From positions 16,476 to 80,475 of the forward strand of contig JANBPK010001062.1 of assembly GCA_027579435.1 (NCBI GenBank): DNA of 64,000 nucleotides, written 5' to 3'. A program made the position numbers and the translations under genes. Source of the DNA: Candolleomyces eurysporus (Eukaryota > Basidiomycota > Agaricomycetes > Agaricales > Psathyrellaceae). How positions within the stretch are numbered: position 1 is the first letter of the stretch; every line of letters starts with the position of its first letter. Of the stretch, positions 12,168 to 24,228 are shown one piece after another. The notes under the pieces were generated by a model. The model was given only the letters and a program-made list of their open reading frames with translations. It was not told the DNA's origin and did no database searches.

Positions 12168-13272
12168 TTACGAGAGAATCTAAGAAAGCTTGGTTAGTCA
12201 TAAATCGTCCCAGATGTTGAGTATAAACTCACAGCGAGCAAGACAATGGCGGCAACAAAGACCAGAAGCAGAAGCAGACATGCAGCCCTTCTCCCGGCTC
12301 TCCGCTGGTATTCAGCCGCAGTGCTGAGCTCTTCGGCCGCAGATCCAGTGTCAACGGCTACAGACGAGATGTTCATCTCAATGTTATCTGTATGGGAAGG
12401 TCAGGACAACCGAGACATAAGTTGCGGTTATTCAGCGTACCGAGCATAGTGCCTTGCTGGTTAACCAGAGTACCGAGGTCGTGGAAGATTTCCGAAAGCT
12501 CGTGGATACCGGTTTCGATCTCCCGAATTTCTTCCTCGCGCTCTTGGATCAGCGATTCCTGATAGGCAAGTTCATGGGGTGATAATTGGCTTTGCAGAAT
12601 CTGAGCCTGGCGTTGTTCTTGAGGAGTGGGTGCAGGCTCGTCATGCCTGTATGGTAGCGGGGTTAGCTCTTCGGGTGTGCTTGGACGGTCAAACGAACGT
12701 ACGCGGTATGGCGTTCATCTTCTACGGCCAGTTTCACCCCCTGGACGACAGTACGCTGGCGTTCAGCGCTCACTTGTTGCGCTCTTTGGAAAGCGACCAA
12801 GGACATTTGAAGATCATGAGAGGTCTTCTGAAGGACTGCCTTTTGGTTGGGCTAAATCCGACCGGAGATTAGCTTATGCCAGTGGTTAGCTCTCAGAGCC
12901 ATACCAGTTTACTTTGAAGTGCTGATAGCTTCTTCAAGTCTTCAGAGCTTCGCTTCGCCATCGCTCTTGTCGTCTCCGTCAGGTCGTGCCTGTACATTGG
13001 GGCATGACCCGGACACAACCGTGAGTCCCATGCTTCCGAAAGACAGCTTCCAGCGATACGTACAAAGTCTTCCGCAGGTTTGCATTGTCTTTCGCGGTCC
13101 CTAGCTGGTCGACATACTTGAGTATTCCCTGGACGTTGGCGTTCATCTTGAACACCTGCAGCGACAGTGATGATTGAAGCTTCTGGAACTCTGCATCTTC
13201 GCCAGATTGGGAGAATGTCGATGCTGAGCGAGCTGGGTGGCCGTGGCCAGATTCAATATCTTGAAAGCTCAT
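12168..13272 (-). CDS. Qa-SNARE (syntaxin), Pep12/Vam3-like
   Basis: Six exons on the minus strand (13272-13064, 12989-12905, 12851-12703, 12646-12441, 12387-12233, 12179-12168) give 271 aa. It is a target-membrane SNARE expected on endosomes or the vacuole, where it pairs with other SNAREs to drive fusion. The N-terminal part (about residues 30-130) is an Habc-like helical domain with QRTVVQGVK near its end. The SNARE motif (about 180-245) contains DLGTLVNQQGTMLDNIE, with the zero-layer glutamine in NQQG. A single C-terminal membrane anchor (CLLLLLVFVAAIVLLA) follows. The terminal exon is only 12 nt (Ile-Leu-Ser-stop); the intron before it has a GACTAAC branch site. If that intron is retained the protein ends SLYSTSGTIYD instead. 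The endosomal assignment rests on motif resemblance and is less sure than the SNARE call. Confidence 0.85.
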
Positions 13273-13816
13273 GGTAAAACGAGTGGTAAAAGGATTAGAC
13301 GAAAGGGTAGGGAGAGAGGAGCATTGGCCGTCCGCATCGCGCAGCTTGCTCAACCATCGTCATTCGGGTTCAGCGCCTCGAATATGGGAATATATTCTCA
13401 CACTTGACTCGGCTAGACAATGCCGGTGCTTGAATCCAAACGCATGGACAAACAAGACTGTTGTTGCGTGCCTAACTTGTTCTTTCCAACTCCCCACCAG
13501 CCTTTCCAAAAATCTATAAATGCTTTATCTGCTCTGCTCCACGATTCCCCGAAGCCGTGAAACCCTTTCTCTCAGACACTCTCACAGTCTGAAATCTCAG
13601 AGGTCCAATGAGTCGGTATTTCGAAAACCATACACACGGCTCTTCTGCCGAAAGCTGGCTCACCTAAGCTTGCGTTCTTCAAAGGTCTGCTGATTCCTAC
13701 TACAATTCGGAAACCTTCCGATTCTTTATGTTCGAATGATCACGCAATCTGCCTAAAGCACTGAATAAAACGAGCAGTGTGAGAGATGAGTTGCCAAAGG
13801 CCTCCAAAGCTTCTCT
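13273..13816. other. Divergent promoter region Qa-SNARE / aldo-keto reductase
   Basis: The two flanking genes are transcribed away from each other, so this 544 bp should carry both promoters. A TATAAAT lies at 13515-13521, but it is about 300 bp from the reductase start, so its role is unclear. Confidence 0.5.
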
Positions 13817-15276
13817 ATGGCTCTCTGGCAACCCGCCCCTCCACCCAAGTCAGCCCTCGGTCGCTACCGACAGCTGTCTCCAAATGCCGGGGTTCACCTC
13901 TCGCCCTTGCAGCTTGGTGCTATGAGCATCGGTGACAAGTGGTCGGAATTCGGCATGGGAAGCATGGATAAGGAATCCAGCTTCAAGTTGCTGGACGCCT
14001 ATTTTGACAACGGTGGAAACTTTATCGACACCGCCAATGTATAGTATGTGATTCCCGGTTCGCCTGTCGACTATGTATTAACCTTTTCTCATAGCCAGGA
14101 TGAGAGCTCTGAAGAGTTTATCGGCGAATGGGCAGAGCAACGGGGCATCCGTGACCAATTGTTCATCGCAACGAAGGTAGGTGGGAGTTGCATCCGCACT
14201 GACTCCTGTCTGACGTGGCCGTAGTATTCCGGAAACTTCAAGCGTGCAGATACTTCAGTTGGACAAAAGGTCCTTTATGTCGGGAATAGTGTCAAATCTT
14301 TGCAGATATCCGTCAATGCCTCTTTGAAGAAGCTTAAGACCACTTACCTAGACCTCCTTTACATCCATTGGTGGGATTACGAAACGAGCATCGAAGAAGT
14401 GATGCGTGGCTTGCACAATCTTGTACAGCAAGGCAAAGTCTTGTATCTGGTATGTTGTATCTCAATCGGTGTCCTACCCTGATGGCTCACGAAATGTAAG
14501 GGTGTCTCGGATACTCCGGCATGGGTTGTTTCCAGGGCCAATCAATACGCTCGCGACCATGCACTTACACCATTCATTATCTACCAAGGAGCCTGGAACG
14601 TATTGGAGCGCTCTTTTGAGCGAGATATTATTCCGATGGCCCGGGCCGAAGGTAATTTCCGAACCAAAGAGCGAGATCAACTGACTGATCAGAAAGCGTG
14701 TAGGAATGGCACTGGCCCCCTGGAATGTGCTCGCTGCCGGCAAGATTCGTACTGATGCCGAAGAGGAAAAGCGTCGTCAGACCGGTGAAAACGGTCGTAC
14801 CCTCTCCAGCCCTAACTGGGAGAGAAACGAGAAAGAGAAGGCAGTGTCCCAGGCTTTGGAAAAGGTGGCTCAAGAGATTGGCGCCAGGTCGATCACCGCG
14901 GGTTTGTAGCGTAATTTCCTTGATCGATTTAGCACAACTAACTAACTCCCTTTAGTCGCTATCGCCTACCTTCTCCACAAGACCCCTTTTGTATTCCCCA
15001 TCGTCGGTGGGCGAAAGGTCGAGCATCTGCTCCAGAATATCGAAGCTCTGGAGATCACTTTGTCGGATGAGCAGATTCAGTTCTTGGAAAGCATCGTGCC
15101 ATTCGACGTTGGTTTCCCTGGTACAATGATCGTCAGTTTTTCTTGTCCTTTTGTCCTTTTCCCCCTTCTGAAGGCCGCTTTAGGGCACTGGTTCAACGAT
15201 CAACAGAATGCTTGGGGCTGCCGCAATTATCGACAAGCAACCTTCCCTTCCCGCGATTCGTCCGAATACAAAGTGA
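13817..15276 (+). CDS. Aldo-keto reductase, aryl-alcohol dehydrogenase / norsolorinate reductase type
   Basis: Seven exons (13817-14043, 14095-14176, 14225-14449, 14501-14651, 14704-14901, 14956-15131, 15184-15276) give 383 aa, normal for this family. It should be a cytosolic NADPH-dependent reductase of aldehydes or ketones with a TIM-barrel fold. The catalytic tetrad is visible: Asp in NFIDTANVY, the Tyr four residues later (split by intron 1), Lys in LFIATKYSG, and His in LLYIHWWD. The cofactor region near the C-terminus has [12 protein letters not shown]. The final segment (GFPGTMI then [10 protein letters not shown]) matches the end of AAD/AflD-like reductases. There is no secondary-metabolite cluster beside it, so the substrate cannot be inferred. 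Confidence 0.88.
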
Positions 15277-15678
15277 TCGAACCTTTCTAAGTAACGCTCG
15301 TGCCTTCGTGTATTGTCTTTATGCTAATGAATGTTTATATCACCATGAGCCGATTCACTTCTCGAGGTGATTGTTCCGTCCTGGCGTTTCATCCGACGTC
15401 TTGCTCACGAATATCCTTCCTCGTGAAGCATCTGTGTTTCCTCATGGAGTTTACGAGGGCTTAATGCATTTTGCTGTGCCAACACAGGAAAACATGAGGA
15501 AAACATGAGGCAGCTGTAGATGGGGTGCAACACGTGTTGTCAATATAAGCGCCCATTTGACCTTTTCAAGTGTCTTCACCTTGCACTCCCTTTCTTTCCC
15601 TTTCACCAACAACTTCACGCCCCTCACATCATTATCAGCTTAAGTCAAGAACACGGTCAACGCCAGCATCTTCGCGAC
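15277..15678. other. Intergenic, promoter of the gene at 15679
   Basis: A short tandem duplication (GGAAAACATGA twice, near 15487-15510) and an ATATAAG at 15543-15549 precede the next gene. No other feature is seen. Confidence 0.4.
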
Positions 15679-17956
15679 ATGAATCGCCTTGTCGATAATT
15701 GCAAGGCCTTCATGGTCGCTGCAGTGGAAAGCTTCGAGCGGCGCGTTCTCACCGGCGAGATCGACATTGGGCAAGGCTTCAAGGCGGGCACCCAGCGATT
15801 GGCAGCAAACACCTTCTGGAACCTGGTCGTCGCGCACAATCAGGATAATGATCCAAACAGCGACTTCGCTCGAGTTACCAAGTGGCTACCGGAATCCAAA
15901 AGAGAGCAGTTCAACACCCTCGACGACGACGTCAAGGCTGCATGCAAGGTCGCCGCTTCTGAGGTCAACCAACACACGGCGCTTCAAACAAAACTATTGA
16001 CTGGAAGTGGACGCTCAACCAAATTCCTCCCAGAACAAGGGACCCAATCCCAAAGTGGGGACGATAGCGGCTGTTCAACCAGGTTCTTCATGTTGGACCA
16101 CCCGCAAGGAGTGACCGTTTATGACCCCCAACAACATGCCTCCAACCAGCCCCAGGATCCACCACCACCCGTCATGCCGTCTTTCTCCACTCATACCTGG
16201 GATTCAACATCCTCCATCCGCAGCAGTCGTCGCAAATCTTCAAGTTCCGGCGGTCCAGAGCGTGCTAAACGATCAAAGAAGATGAACAAGGACACCCGAG
16301 ATCGCTACATGGAACTTGGTGGGCGACCTGCACAGCACCCTCGTACTAGGAAGGCCCCTCACCCCGCTCACAACGGAGCATCTACCCCGAATGATGTTGG
16401 CTCGTTCCCGGTCCCTGGGGATCTCGAGTTAGCTGCGGCGAACAGTACGTGCCTCCAGTTGCCAGATAGGCTGGAAGATTGCTGCTGAAAAGGACCTTTG
16501 CAGGCTTTATGGGAGGATCGTTAAGTACTCAGGTTGACCCTTGTTCTGTTTCGAGGCTCGGAAGTACCGTCGACTATTGGTCAAACAACACGCCCAATCC
16601 GGCACAAGGTAGTCAAGGTGGCCTTATTTCCTTGTAAGTATGCAATGACCGTCTAACGGGCTGTTCAATGCTGACCACAGCTACTTGTTGCCACACTTTT
16701 TCAGTGAACAGCAGTTGAAGTGGTGTGGCAACTTGCAGACGGTTGGCTTTGATCTTCCGGGAGATGACTCTAACCACCTCATCACGTCTTCTGATGCGGA
16801 TGTTTTCTCCGTGTCGGACGCCGCCACCCCTTCCAGTTCCACCACAGAGACCTTGCCCGACTTTTTTTCGCAAGCTGCCTCACCCGCCACTACGGATTGG
16901 TCGTGCCATTCTGAATACTATTCAACCCCGTTGCTGCAATCCCTCGACTTGGAATTGCCGGATCCTACCAATTCGTTCCCGACTCCCGGTTCCTTGGGAA
17001 TTTTGCCTACTACGCCTATCGGCTTACCCCCCCTGCAATCGTCTTCCGCAGTACAATTTGACCATCAACCTGTTTTCGCATGGGATGCGCAAGATCCTTC
17101 TGGGGGTATGAAGGAAATAGGTCCTACTTTTTGGCCCCCGGCATTACCTACAAACGAAGCATATTCAGCAGCGTCCACTTCGGCACCCATCATCGACAAT
17201 CGGCCTTCCAACCCTTGGCTTCAAGGAGGAAATCAACGCGGTATCCTCAATCGTACTGATCAATTCCCAGCATCCTTGGCGCCTGAATTGTATCAAGGCA
17301 TGTCGAATTCTGTCAGTGCCTATCAACCGTTCGCGTCGACCGTAAATGGCATCGCAGCCACCGGGGAGGGACAGGTACAAGCGGCCTGTCACAATCCCCC
17401 TGGACTCAGCGGCGCTGCTCATTTAACCTCCAACTCCGATTTTTTCAACACTGGCCCGGGAGGTCGGCTCAAGGAAGCGCCTGCTACTACACTTCGTCAG
17501 TCCATTGGTGCCGCCAATTCTGGCCCTACACCATCGACGGTCTCGGCTTTGGATGGCGCTCTGGGGAATTCCATGGCTTCCGGTGGACACTTCAACGACG
17601 TATTTCCGGTTCCGTTGGGTAACTCTCCGACTCGCAACTTGCATGGAGGTGGCTTCGGTTCCTTGCAGGCTTTAGACCCGTCATTAGGTGTCCACTATGG
17701 GGTTGGAACGTTTGGCTCGCAGTCTACCCCTGGTTCGAACGATGCGGTTGGATATGCCCCCACCACCGGGTATGACTTTGGTGACTTTGCGGCTCAGATT
17801 CAGACGGGGTCGGCTTCAAGCTACTACCAGCCTGTTGTGACTGGCGATAGAGGTTCCTTGAGCACGGGTCATCAGTATGCTGCCAACGGCCCAGGAGTCG
17901 ATCTGGATGGTGGATGGCTTCCCCGCTCATTTGTTCAACGACACGAATTTCTTTGA
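15679..17956 (+). CDS. Uncharacterised Ser/Pro-rich protein
   Basis: Three exons (15679-16444, 16504-16633, 16681-17956) give 723 aa. I do not recognise the family. Residues about 1-115 look folded and helical (ESFERRVLTGEID, TFWNLVVAH, DDDVKAACKVA). The next part is Ser/Pro-rich and disordered with a basic stretch ERAKRSKKMNKD near residue 195 that could be a nuclear localisation signal. The large last exon is a Ser/Thr/Pro/Gly-rich, acidic low-complexity region like a transcription activation domain. A nuclear regulatory role is possible but unproven. An upstream in-frame ATG at 15520 would add 53 residues; I chose 15679 because the TATA-like ATATAAG at 15543 lies downstream of 15520. Confidence 0.7.
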
Positions 17957-18889
17957 TCTTCACTTGGCACGCTTGTTCTGATACTTCTGGATTCGTGCGC
18001 TCTTATACCTTGGATTGTATCTTTATCTTGTCGATTATCACCTGAGTTCCATCGTTTTCGAAATTGTAACTATTTCTTTTTATTATATTTCTTGTCTATT
18101 GCTGTCTCTGTCTCTTTTTGCTTGTCCATACTTGCTTATGCTTTCGTTCCTGTCGTATTTCCGTGCTTTGCTTTGCCCCTCTCGTTGTGTTCTCCTCTTT
18201 TGGCTCAAACTGCTGGTAATCAGGTTGCCTTTGTACCATTTAGATTTCTTGGATGTTTCTTCATAGATGCTTTTTAAACTTAGAGTATCTATCTATGTTT
18301 GTTCGGTCTGTCTGTCTGATGCTATATATTTTTGCGCTTGGTTCGTTTACAAGCTTAGCTTCGAGCCCCTGCGAAACAACGCGTCAAACGCGTCGGCACC
18401 GGTAGCAGTTGCAACTCTGACCACGACTGCCACCTGGTATGAACATACCGGCTGCCTAGTCAACCATTGTCTCGGAACTTCCTGAAAGCACGAGTAAGAG
18501 AATTAAGGGCGCATGATGGGAGATGATGGGGGTCAGGATTGAGGATCAGTGCGTGCTTGCCATGGTCAAGGGGTCCATCGTGGAGAGCGAGCAGTAATCT
18601 TCCATGCTTGGCCAAAGTCATTCTGCCAAGGCCACGGAGCACCAATCGACCACAGATATGACCAGTGCCGTTAGCATTGGTGGCCCACTAAGTGCCGGTC
18701 AGCCTTGTCGCTGGCTTTGATGCCACCGCACTGACAATGGCCAGCATTTGCAGGCATTCCGCCGACGCGCTGCGAAAGACATGCTTTGATAGTGGCTATT
18801 ATCTTCTAAGTGCCCCTGCTCGAATGACATATAAAGGAGCCTCCCTCTTCCGCTTTCGACCCCCAAGCCTGCCTTCTCTCAGACTCCGA
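17957..18889. other. Intergenic, T-rich 3' flank and next promoter
   Basis: From 18005 to 18350 the + strand is strongly T/C-rich, consistent with the 3' UTR and downstream region of the previous gene. The rest leads into the TATA box at 18830. No coding feature is supported. Confidence 0.5.
18830..18836 (+). promoter_or_regulatory. TATA box
   Basis: TATAAAG lies 60 bp upstream of the ATG at 18890 and is followed by a pyrimidine-rich stretch typical of fungal transcription start regions. It argues for the 18890 start over upstream in-frame codons. Confidence 0.55.
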
Positions 18890-20041
18890 ATGCCTAGCCT
18901 GACTCTCCGCCCTTTCCTCTCCGTGCCTTCCAAGTCACCTACGTTTCCTCGGGTCTCTAAACGGGGATGGCCTCTGGATGGCAGAGACGATCCCGCCCCA
19001 GGAGTCAACACTTTCAAACCCTACCAGGATGTTCCTGAAGAGATCATCAGGAACGTGAAAAATCCATGGCGGCCTTCCTTTGCCAACTCCACCTCCACTT
19101 CCTGGGCGTACCACGAGTCTTCGGACCCTGTATTGGAGACTCGCGCTGAACCGTACAAGACTTATACGGAACAGGTAATCCAAAAGCCATCTTGGTACAT
19201 CCACTTCCACGTCGCCGTTCGCTCTACCCAACCCGAGGACCACGAATCGCGGGCGAAAAAGATCGTCAAGTCTGCAGAGGATTGGTGTTTGGGCGACCTC
19301 AGTCTGCTTGTGCATCTCTTTATTGCTCGGGCTGCTATCTGCGAAGACGAGGAGCCGGTTTTGGCTGTGGGTTCATTCGCGCAACAGGTGTGCTATCATT
19401 TCGAGAATAATAACCCGTCGTATTATACCAAGTTTGTGAATCAGTTGGGAAGGGTGCTGATCGGGACGTTTTTGGCGTGTTGGGATCGGGTGAGTTAANT
19501 TTTTATCCGTCTTTCTTTATGATTGTGTTGACCCGTCGCTGACCGTCNTTTTTTCTTGGCGNTTTTTTATTAGGACTGCGAGCGGTCTCTTGCTCGTCTA
19601 CCGTACGCGGAACACCAAACGGAGAATTACCTCTCCTCTTCGCTCAACCTCGCAAAATTCATGGGTGCCTTGGTCGGATACGGAGTCCTAACTCAAGCAG
19701 ACATCAGGCCCTGCGTCCGACTCCTCGTTCATCAAGCAACCCACACCGAGTACCTCATGGCTATTCGCGAACTCCTTACATACGCCGAAGACAGGTTCTG
19801 GAAGAAAGGGTCGTATGATAGGGAGAACGACGTCAGCGGATTTCTGCAGAGGTTGAGCGAAGTGGTATCATCATCATCGGCGGAAGAGATACAGGTTCAG
19901 TCTGATGTGGATGTCGAACTTCAAAATGAGGGTGATGATGGCACGATCACCTCGCCGCCGTGCATGGAACCTGGGGTTGTGGTCTATGATGAGATTCTTG
20001 AGCTTGTGGATCACTTTTCTCGGGCTGCAGCTGACAAGTGA
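18890..20041 (+). CDS. Uncharacterised conserved-looking helical protein
   Basis: Two exons (18890-19489, 19574-20041) give 355 aa. I do not recognise the family with confidence. The N-terminal 70 residues are basic and Pro/Ser-rich. From about residue 85 to 300 the protein looks helical: repeated amphipathic segments such as VHLFIARAAICEDEEP, FVNQLGRVLIGTFLACWDR and LNLAKFMGALVGYGVL. This faintly recalls MIF4G-type helical repeats of translation factors, but the match is too weak to assign. The C-terminus is acidic (VDVELQNEGDD). Three Ns (19499, 19548, 19562) fall in the intron and leave the coding frame intact. Confidence 0.65.
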
Positions 20042-22714
20042 CCTCCGGTCGGTGCTTCCGAGGTGACAGGACAATGACTTTATAGTATTCAGTTGATATC
20101 AGAGTGCATAGATGTGTGGTATCCCCTGATAGAATTCATGATCAAGTCTAGATTTCTTCAAAGGTACCGTTAGCCCGTTCCCTCCAAACCTAATTTTGAG
20201 TGGATGACGACACAGATAAGTACCACTCGAGGTCTGTTAATTATATGTGGCCAGTCACCTGCACCTCCGAAGGCTGTTCTCTTACGCAGGCGGACGGGCT
20301 GATCTGCCCTTGAAGCTTGAAGACCCAGGGGGCTGAACGAGTCATAGCTGACGTCGATACTGAGCGGACAATGTAGAAGCTTACGTAGATTTTCAATTGA
20401 GAACCATTAAGCACGAGCAGATCCGGCATGTGGTGAAGGGATTCCTTGGGAACAGTTGCTCCTAGTTCTCGAAGAGTGGGTACGGTGAGAATGAAGATAC
20501 TAGATTACGGTATGGTATGCATCTATACATAGAACGAGTGAGGGCAGAAAAAGACCACCTTGCAGAGATGGGCTAGGGTAGCGCGGTGAGGCCTTGTGAT
20601 CTACTTGATATGTCTCAAGTATCACTGACGGAGGACGACTATGGATCCGTGTACCCAGTACCTTGGTTATCAACCCATACAGAGTTGACGGAGAGAGGTA
20701 ACGTTAAATATTGCGTAACTCTTCGTTCGTCGGGGGAACCTCGTTGGATAAAGGACCACCTCCATCTTTGGCAATCCAGGGTTCGAATAGATAAGAACTT
20801 TCTTTTAACGCTGGCATTTCCCAATCCCTCTCATGTGTGAAGAAGTTAGGCTCGGGAAACGTCGCATCCTTTTCTCCCCGGGTGGCTCAGAGAGGATATT
20901 TACCGTTTGTGTATCGTCAGCTCGCACACTCGCACCTATTAGAAGCTCGATGCCAACAAACTAACAGCGGGTAAAATAGGGTAAAATGAATAAAAGTGTG
21001 TACATACGGGATAAGCATTGGCGTCGGCAGTACTTGCAGGATGACTTTTTCATAGAACGATCAATTATTCGATTGATCCTCCATTGAAATTGTGACTTTC
21101 GTGGTCTATACGTGTGTCAAAAGGTGAAGGTTGCACGCGCTCTTCGCGTGGCTAGAACCATTGAAGCTGACAGAGGAGGGAAGGGTTTTGGTCAGGTTTT
21201 GGCAAGGTCTTCGGATAGGACAAAAGCGAGCGCTAGGGATGTCCTAGGGTGCCGTGATACGGAAACAGCGTCTCCCGCTGATGGAAGTGCGCATCTTGGG
21301 CTCGAATGCTTCGTGAGCTCGGAGAAACAAATGAGCGATGCAGGAAAACTTCAATCGTGACATGGGGAAGATGGTGTCATTGGAAAGCCCACTACGCCCG
21401 CAATCTTGAGAGAAGAAGCAATACCGATGATGTCTCAGAACGCTCATGCCTTGAGGGACATACGTAATAAGCCCGGTGCTCTTGCGTAGGTGGACTCCTT
21501 TTGTCTGTGATAAGAGGGCTATTGGGAACATATCTGTGGAGCTAGCCCAGGGGGAAGATAAGTGAAGAGTCAGCACGTCATCATGGCATGACACTGAGAG
21601 CGCCCTGGCCATGGTGTACTAATGTAGTCAGATCTGAGATCCGACGTTGACCCCGGCCAGGCCAGCTGGCGCACCGTACGTGATTCCTGACAGAGTTCGT
21701 CCGGCCAGGGCAAGAGACTAAACCTGATATGAAAACGCAGACCGTCCAGCGTATTAGGAATTCGGAGGCCGTGTCAGTCTTTCGAGAGCGAGCATATGGT
21801 GGGGAATTTTTTTGGCAGAGGGCACAGAACGGAGGGGCCGCTGAGATTCACAGAAACCCCAGGAATGAAAAAGACTCGGAGATGCCGGACGCCCATAGGA
21901 AGCTCGCCTTGTGCTCATCTGTGCTTAGCACGGCGCTTTTAGGCGGGATTGAAGGCGCGCATCACGCAGTCGAGGCCAACACGAGGCTCTGTCCCTCTGA
22001 AGAAGGAAATCTCCAGGATAGTCAGCCACTGAGATATTCTGAGCTCCTGCAGGCGTTCTCCTGTAGCTGAAATCGCATGGTTAGCATGGGTGCCTTCAGA
22101 CACCGTGATCATACCACTTTGATTTCTGGTTGATTTGTGCGGTCAGGTCAGCGTGGTCCTGAGTGCCCAAGAGCCATCTGGGCCTGGCGGTGATATAGTT
22201 AGGCCATGACTCGAGGTTGCTATGGCTGCCTGCGATGCGTTCTGCCCGTCGCTGGCGTAGCATTTTGCGGGGTGTAGCAGGGTGGTATGGAGAGATGGTC
22301 GTGAAAGAGGTCGATTTCGGAATTCATTTTGGCAGGGAGGGGAGGGGGCGGGAACTGGTGACCGAGGTCCCTGTGGGAGAAAGCCTAATTTGAGAACGTG
22401 GGAAAGTGGAGGTTCCCCCATCCGTTGACTGCCCTCTTTTATTACCTCTTGACTTCCTTCTCTCGCCGTCTTCCTCGACCTCCAATACCCCCTCCTCGTC
22501 GCCCTCCCCGTCCGCCCCGCCCTAAAAGTCCCCCCTCTGGCGTGCACCTTGCAAGAGCCAGCGCAGGACGTCGCGGACCCCTTGGACATGAGAACGTGGC
22601 TCAAATCTTACGGGATTCAGCGCCGTTCTTGTCAATTCAGAATCCAAGCCTCTACCCCCCAGCATTAGCCCAAATCGCAATTAGGCGACGTTTCCCAGCG
22701 CACTCAAGAGCACA
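20042..22714. other. Long intergenic region without a supported gene
   Basis: Several frames of 60-150 codons occur on both strands, but none shows domain motifs, splice-consistent extension or paralogues in the window. The 3' end (about 22430-22540) is strongly C/T-rich on the + strand, probably the promoter of the Mid2-like gene. I see no transposon ends. Confidence 0.4.
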
Positions 22715-24228
22715 ATGGCGACAAGGCCCAACGACTCCAATCCCTGGCCCAGCCAGACCCCCGCCCCACCCCCTCCCTCCCAGGACGCATACTTTTCCTC
22801 AACCTCCGATGTAGAAGGACGATCGGTGAAGCGAAGAAGAGTGCTATCCAGTAGCCTGGACGCTAGGAAAGAGGGCTCGTTGGCTGCGCGGCAGGTGATT
22901 GTTGACCAGGACCTCATAGGTACGTATGCCGTCTTCTGCACCCGCTCGCTGCCATTCACGCGTTCTGTGCCTTGGTAGACCAAGCAAGGCACGACTGCCA
23001 GGTCTTTTCCGGGAACGAGGTCATTTCCTGTTATCCTACTAGGGATACGTCAGTGCCCCAGCACCAGTGGGCGACCTTCGTTTGTGCGTGGCCCCCTTGG
23101 TTCCCCATCACTTTATATTGATAGTGTCCTCCAGGGAATTCCAGAAGGCCCGAGTTGACCCAAATGAATCTCGTTGACATCTTCCTCTTTCGGGCCGACT
23201 CGAGGACACAAGTACTCAACATTACGAATGTGCCTAATCCTACCGACCAGGCAGGCGTTGTAACCGCTCAGGTAGACGACAAATGGTTCAGCCGGGGTGG
23301 TGAGAACTTCTCTGGAACAAGCACCAGATATCCCTTCTATTGGGTAGTCATCCGAAGTGACAGAACACTGGATGGCAACGAGATCCCTCAGCCAACATTC
23401 ACTGCCATTCGTACGTCTCTGCCTTGTCATCAACTGCTCCACGTTCTCAATCTTCCGTTCTTTCAGAGACAACCATCTTGGACTCGGTTGCTTCAGCCCG
23501 GTCATCAGCATCAGCACTCTCAGCATCTTCGCTCGCATCAGCGTCCTCGGCATCAGCAGCATCCCTCTCCGCTTTATCGTCGGGCATCGTCACAACTATC
23601 AATGGCACCCCCACCACGCTCTTCCCAAGTTCCACCGGCACTGTTCAGTCGTCCACTAGCGATGATTCATTCCCGCGTTGGGCAATAGCCGTGATCGTGA
23701 TTCTGGGTTTCCTCGCCATCGCTGCGACCGGCATTCTGATCTTTTTCATCATCCGCCGTATCCGACGGAGAAACAACGCCGAACTCGAATCCAATCGCAA
23801 TTCGATGGGTTCCGCTTCCCCAATGATGGCCAATACTCAGCAAGAATCGCCACTTCTTGGACCCAGTGTTCTTGCGGCATCGCATATTCCTCCTCGACCG
23901 GCCTCACTTCGGCGCAACGATAGTCATGGCGCACCAAGCCTCCACGACGGTGCATCTGGGATCTCTGGAGAAGGCGGACCGTTCAGCGGACAAGATGCGG
24001 CCATCATGGCGGATGCCTTCAGGAAGATGCTTCGGAAACCTGACTTTGCCCCCGTAGAAGAAGGGGAGAGTCCCGAGTCAAATCCTGAAGGTGGACCTGC
24101 AGCAGCTGGAGGTGTACTCAGTCGGGAGCNTAGCAGAGGAGGGAAGAGATCTTAGGAGTGTGAGCTCGTCGAGAGGTGTTAAAGTGGAATCGCATAGCGA
24201 TCATGGTGGAGACCCTCAGCCGCGCTAA
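22715..24228 (+). CDS. Mid2-like single-pass membrane protein
   Basis: Four exons (22715-22919, 22979-23083, 23135-23410, 23467-24228) give 448 aa if the N at 24130 is a surplus base. The outer part (about residues 70-195) has Cys pairs and segments such as WATFVWNS, VDIFLFRADS and YPFYWVVIRSDRTLDGNEIPQ. A Ser/Ala-rich stalk follows, then one membrane helix (WAIAVIVILGFLAIAATGILIFF) and a basic RRIRRRNN stop-transfer signal. The cytosolic tail holds AFRKMLRKPDF. Skipping the N continues the tail into EEGRDLRSVSSSRGV, which looks more natural than the early stop at 24155. The plan recalls fungal cell-wall stress sensors. Odd: the predicted first exon has no signal peptide, so the true 5' end may differ. 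Confidence 0.7.

Noticed and set aside
22143..22604. 153-codon minus-strand frame before the Mid2-like gene
   Set aside because: It spans a C/T-rich promoter stretch, with Arg/Gly/Ser-rich composition caused by base bias and no domain.
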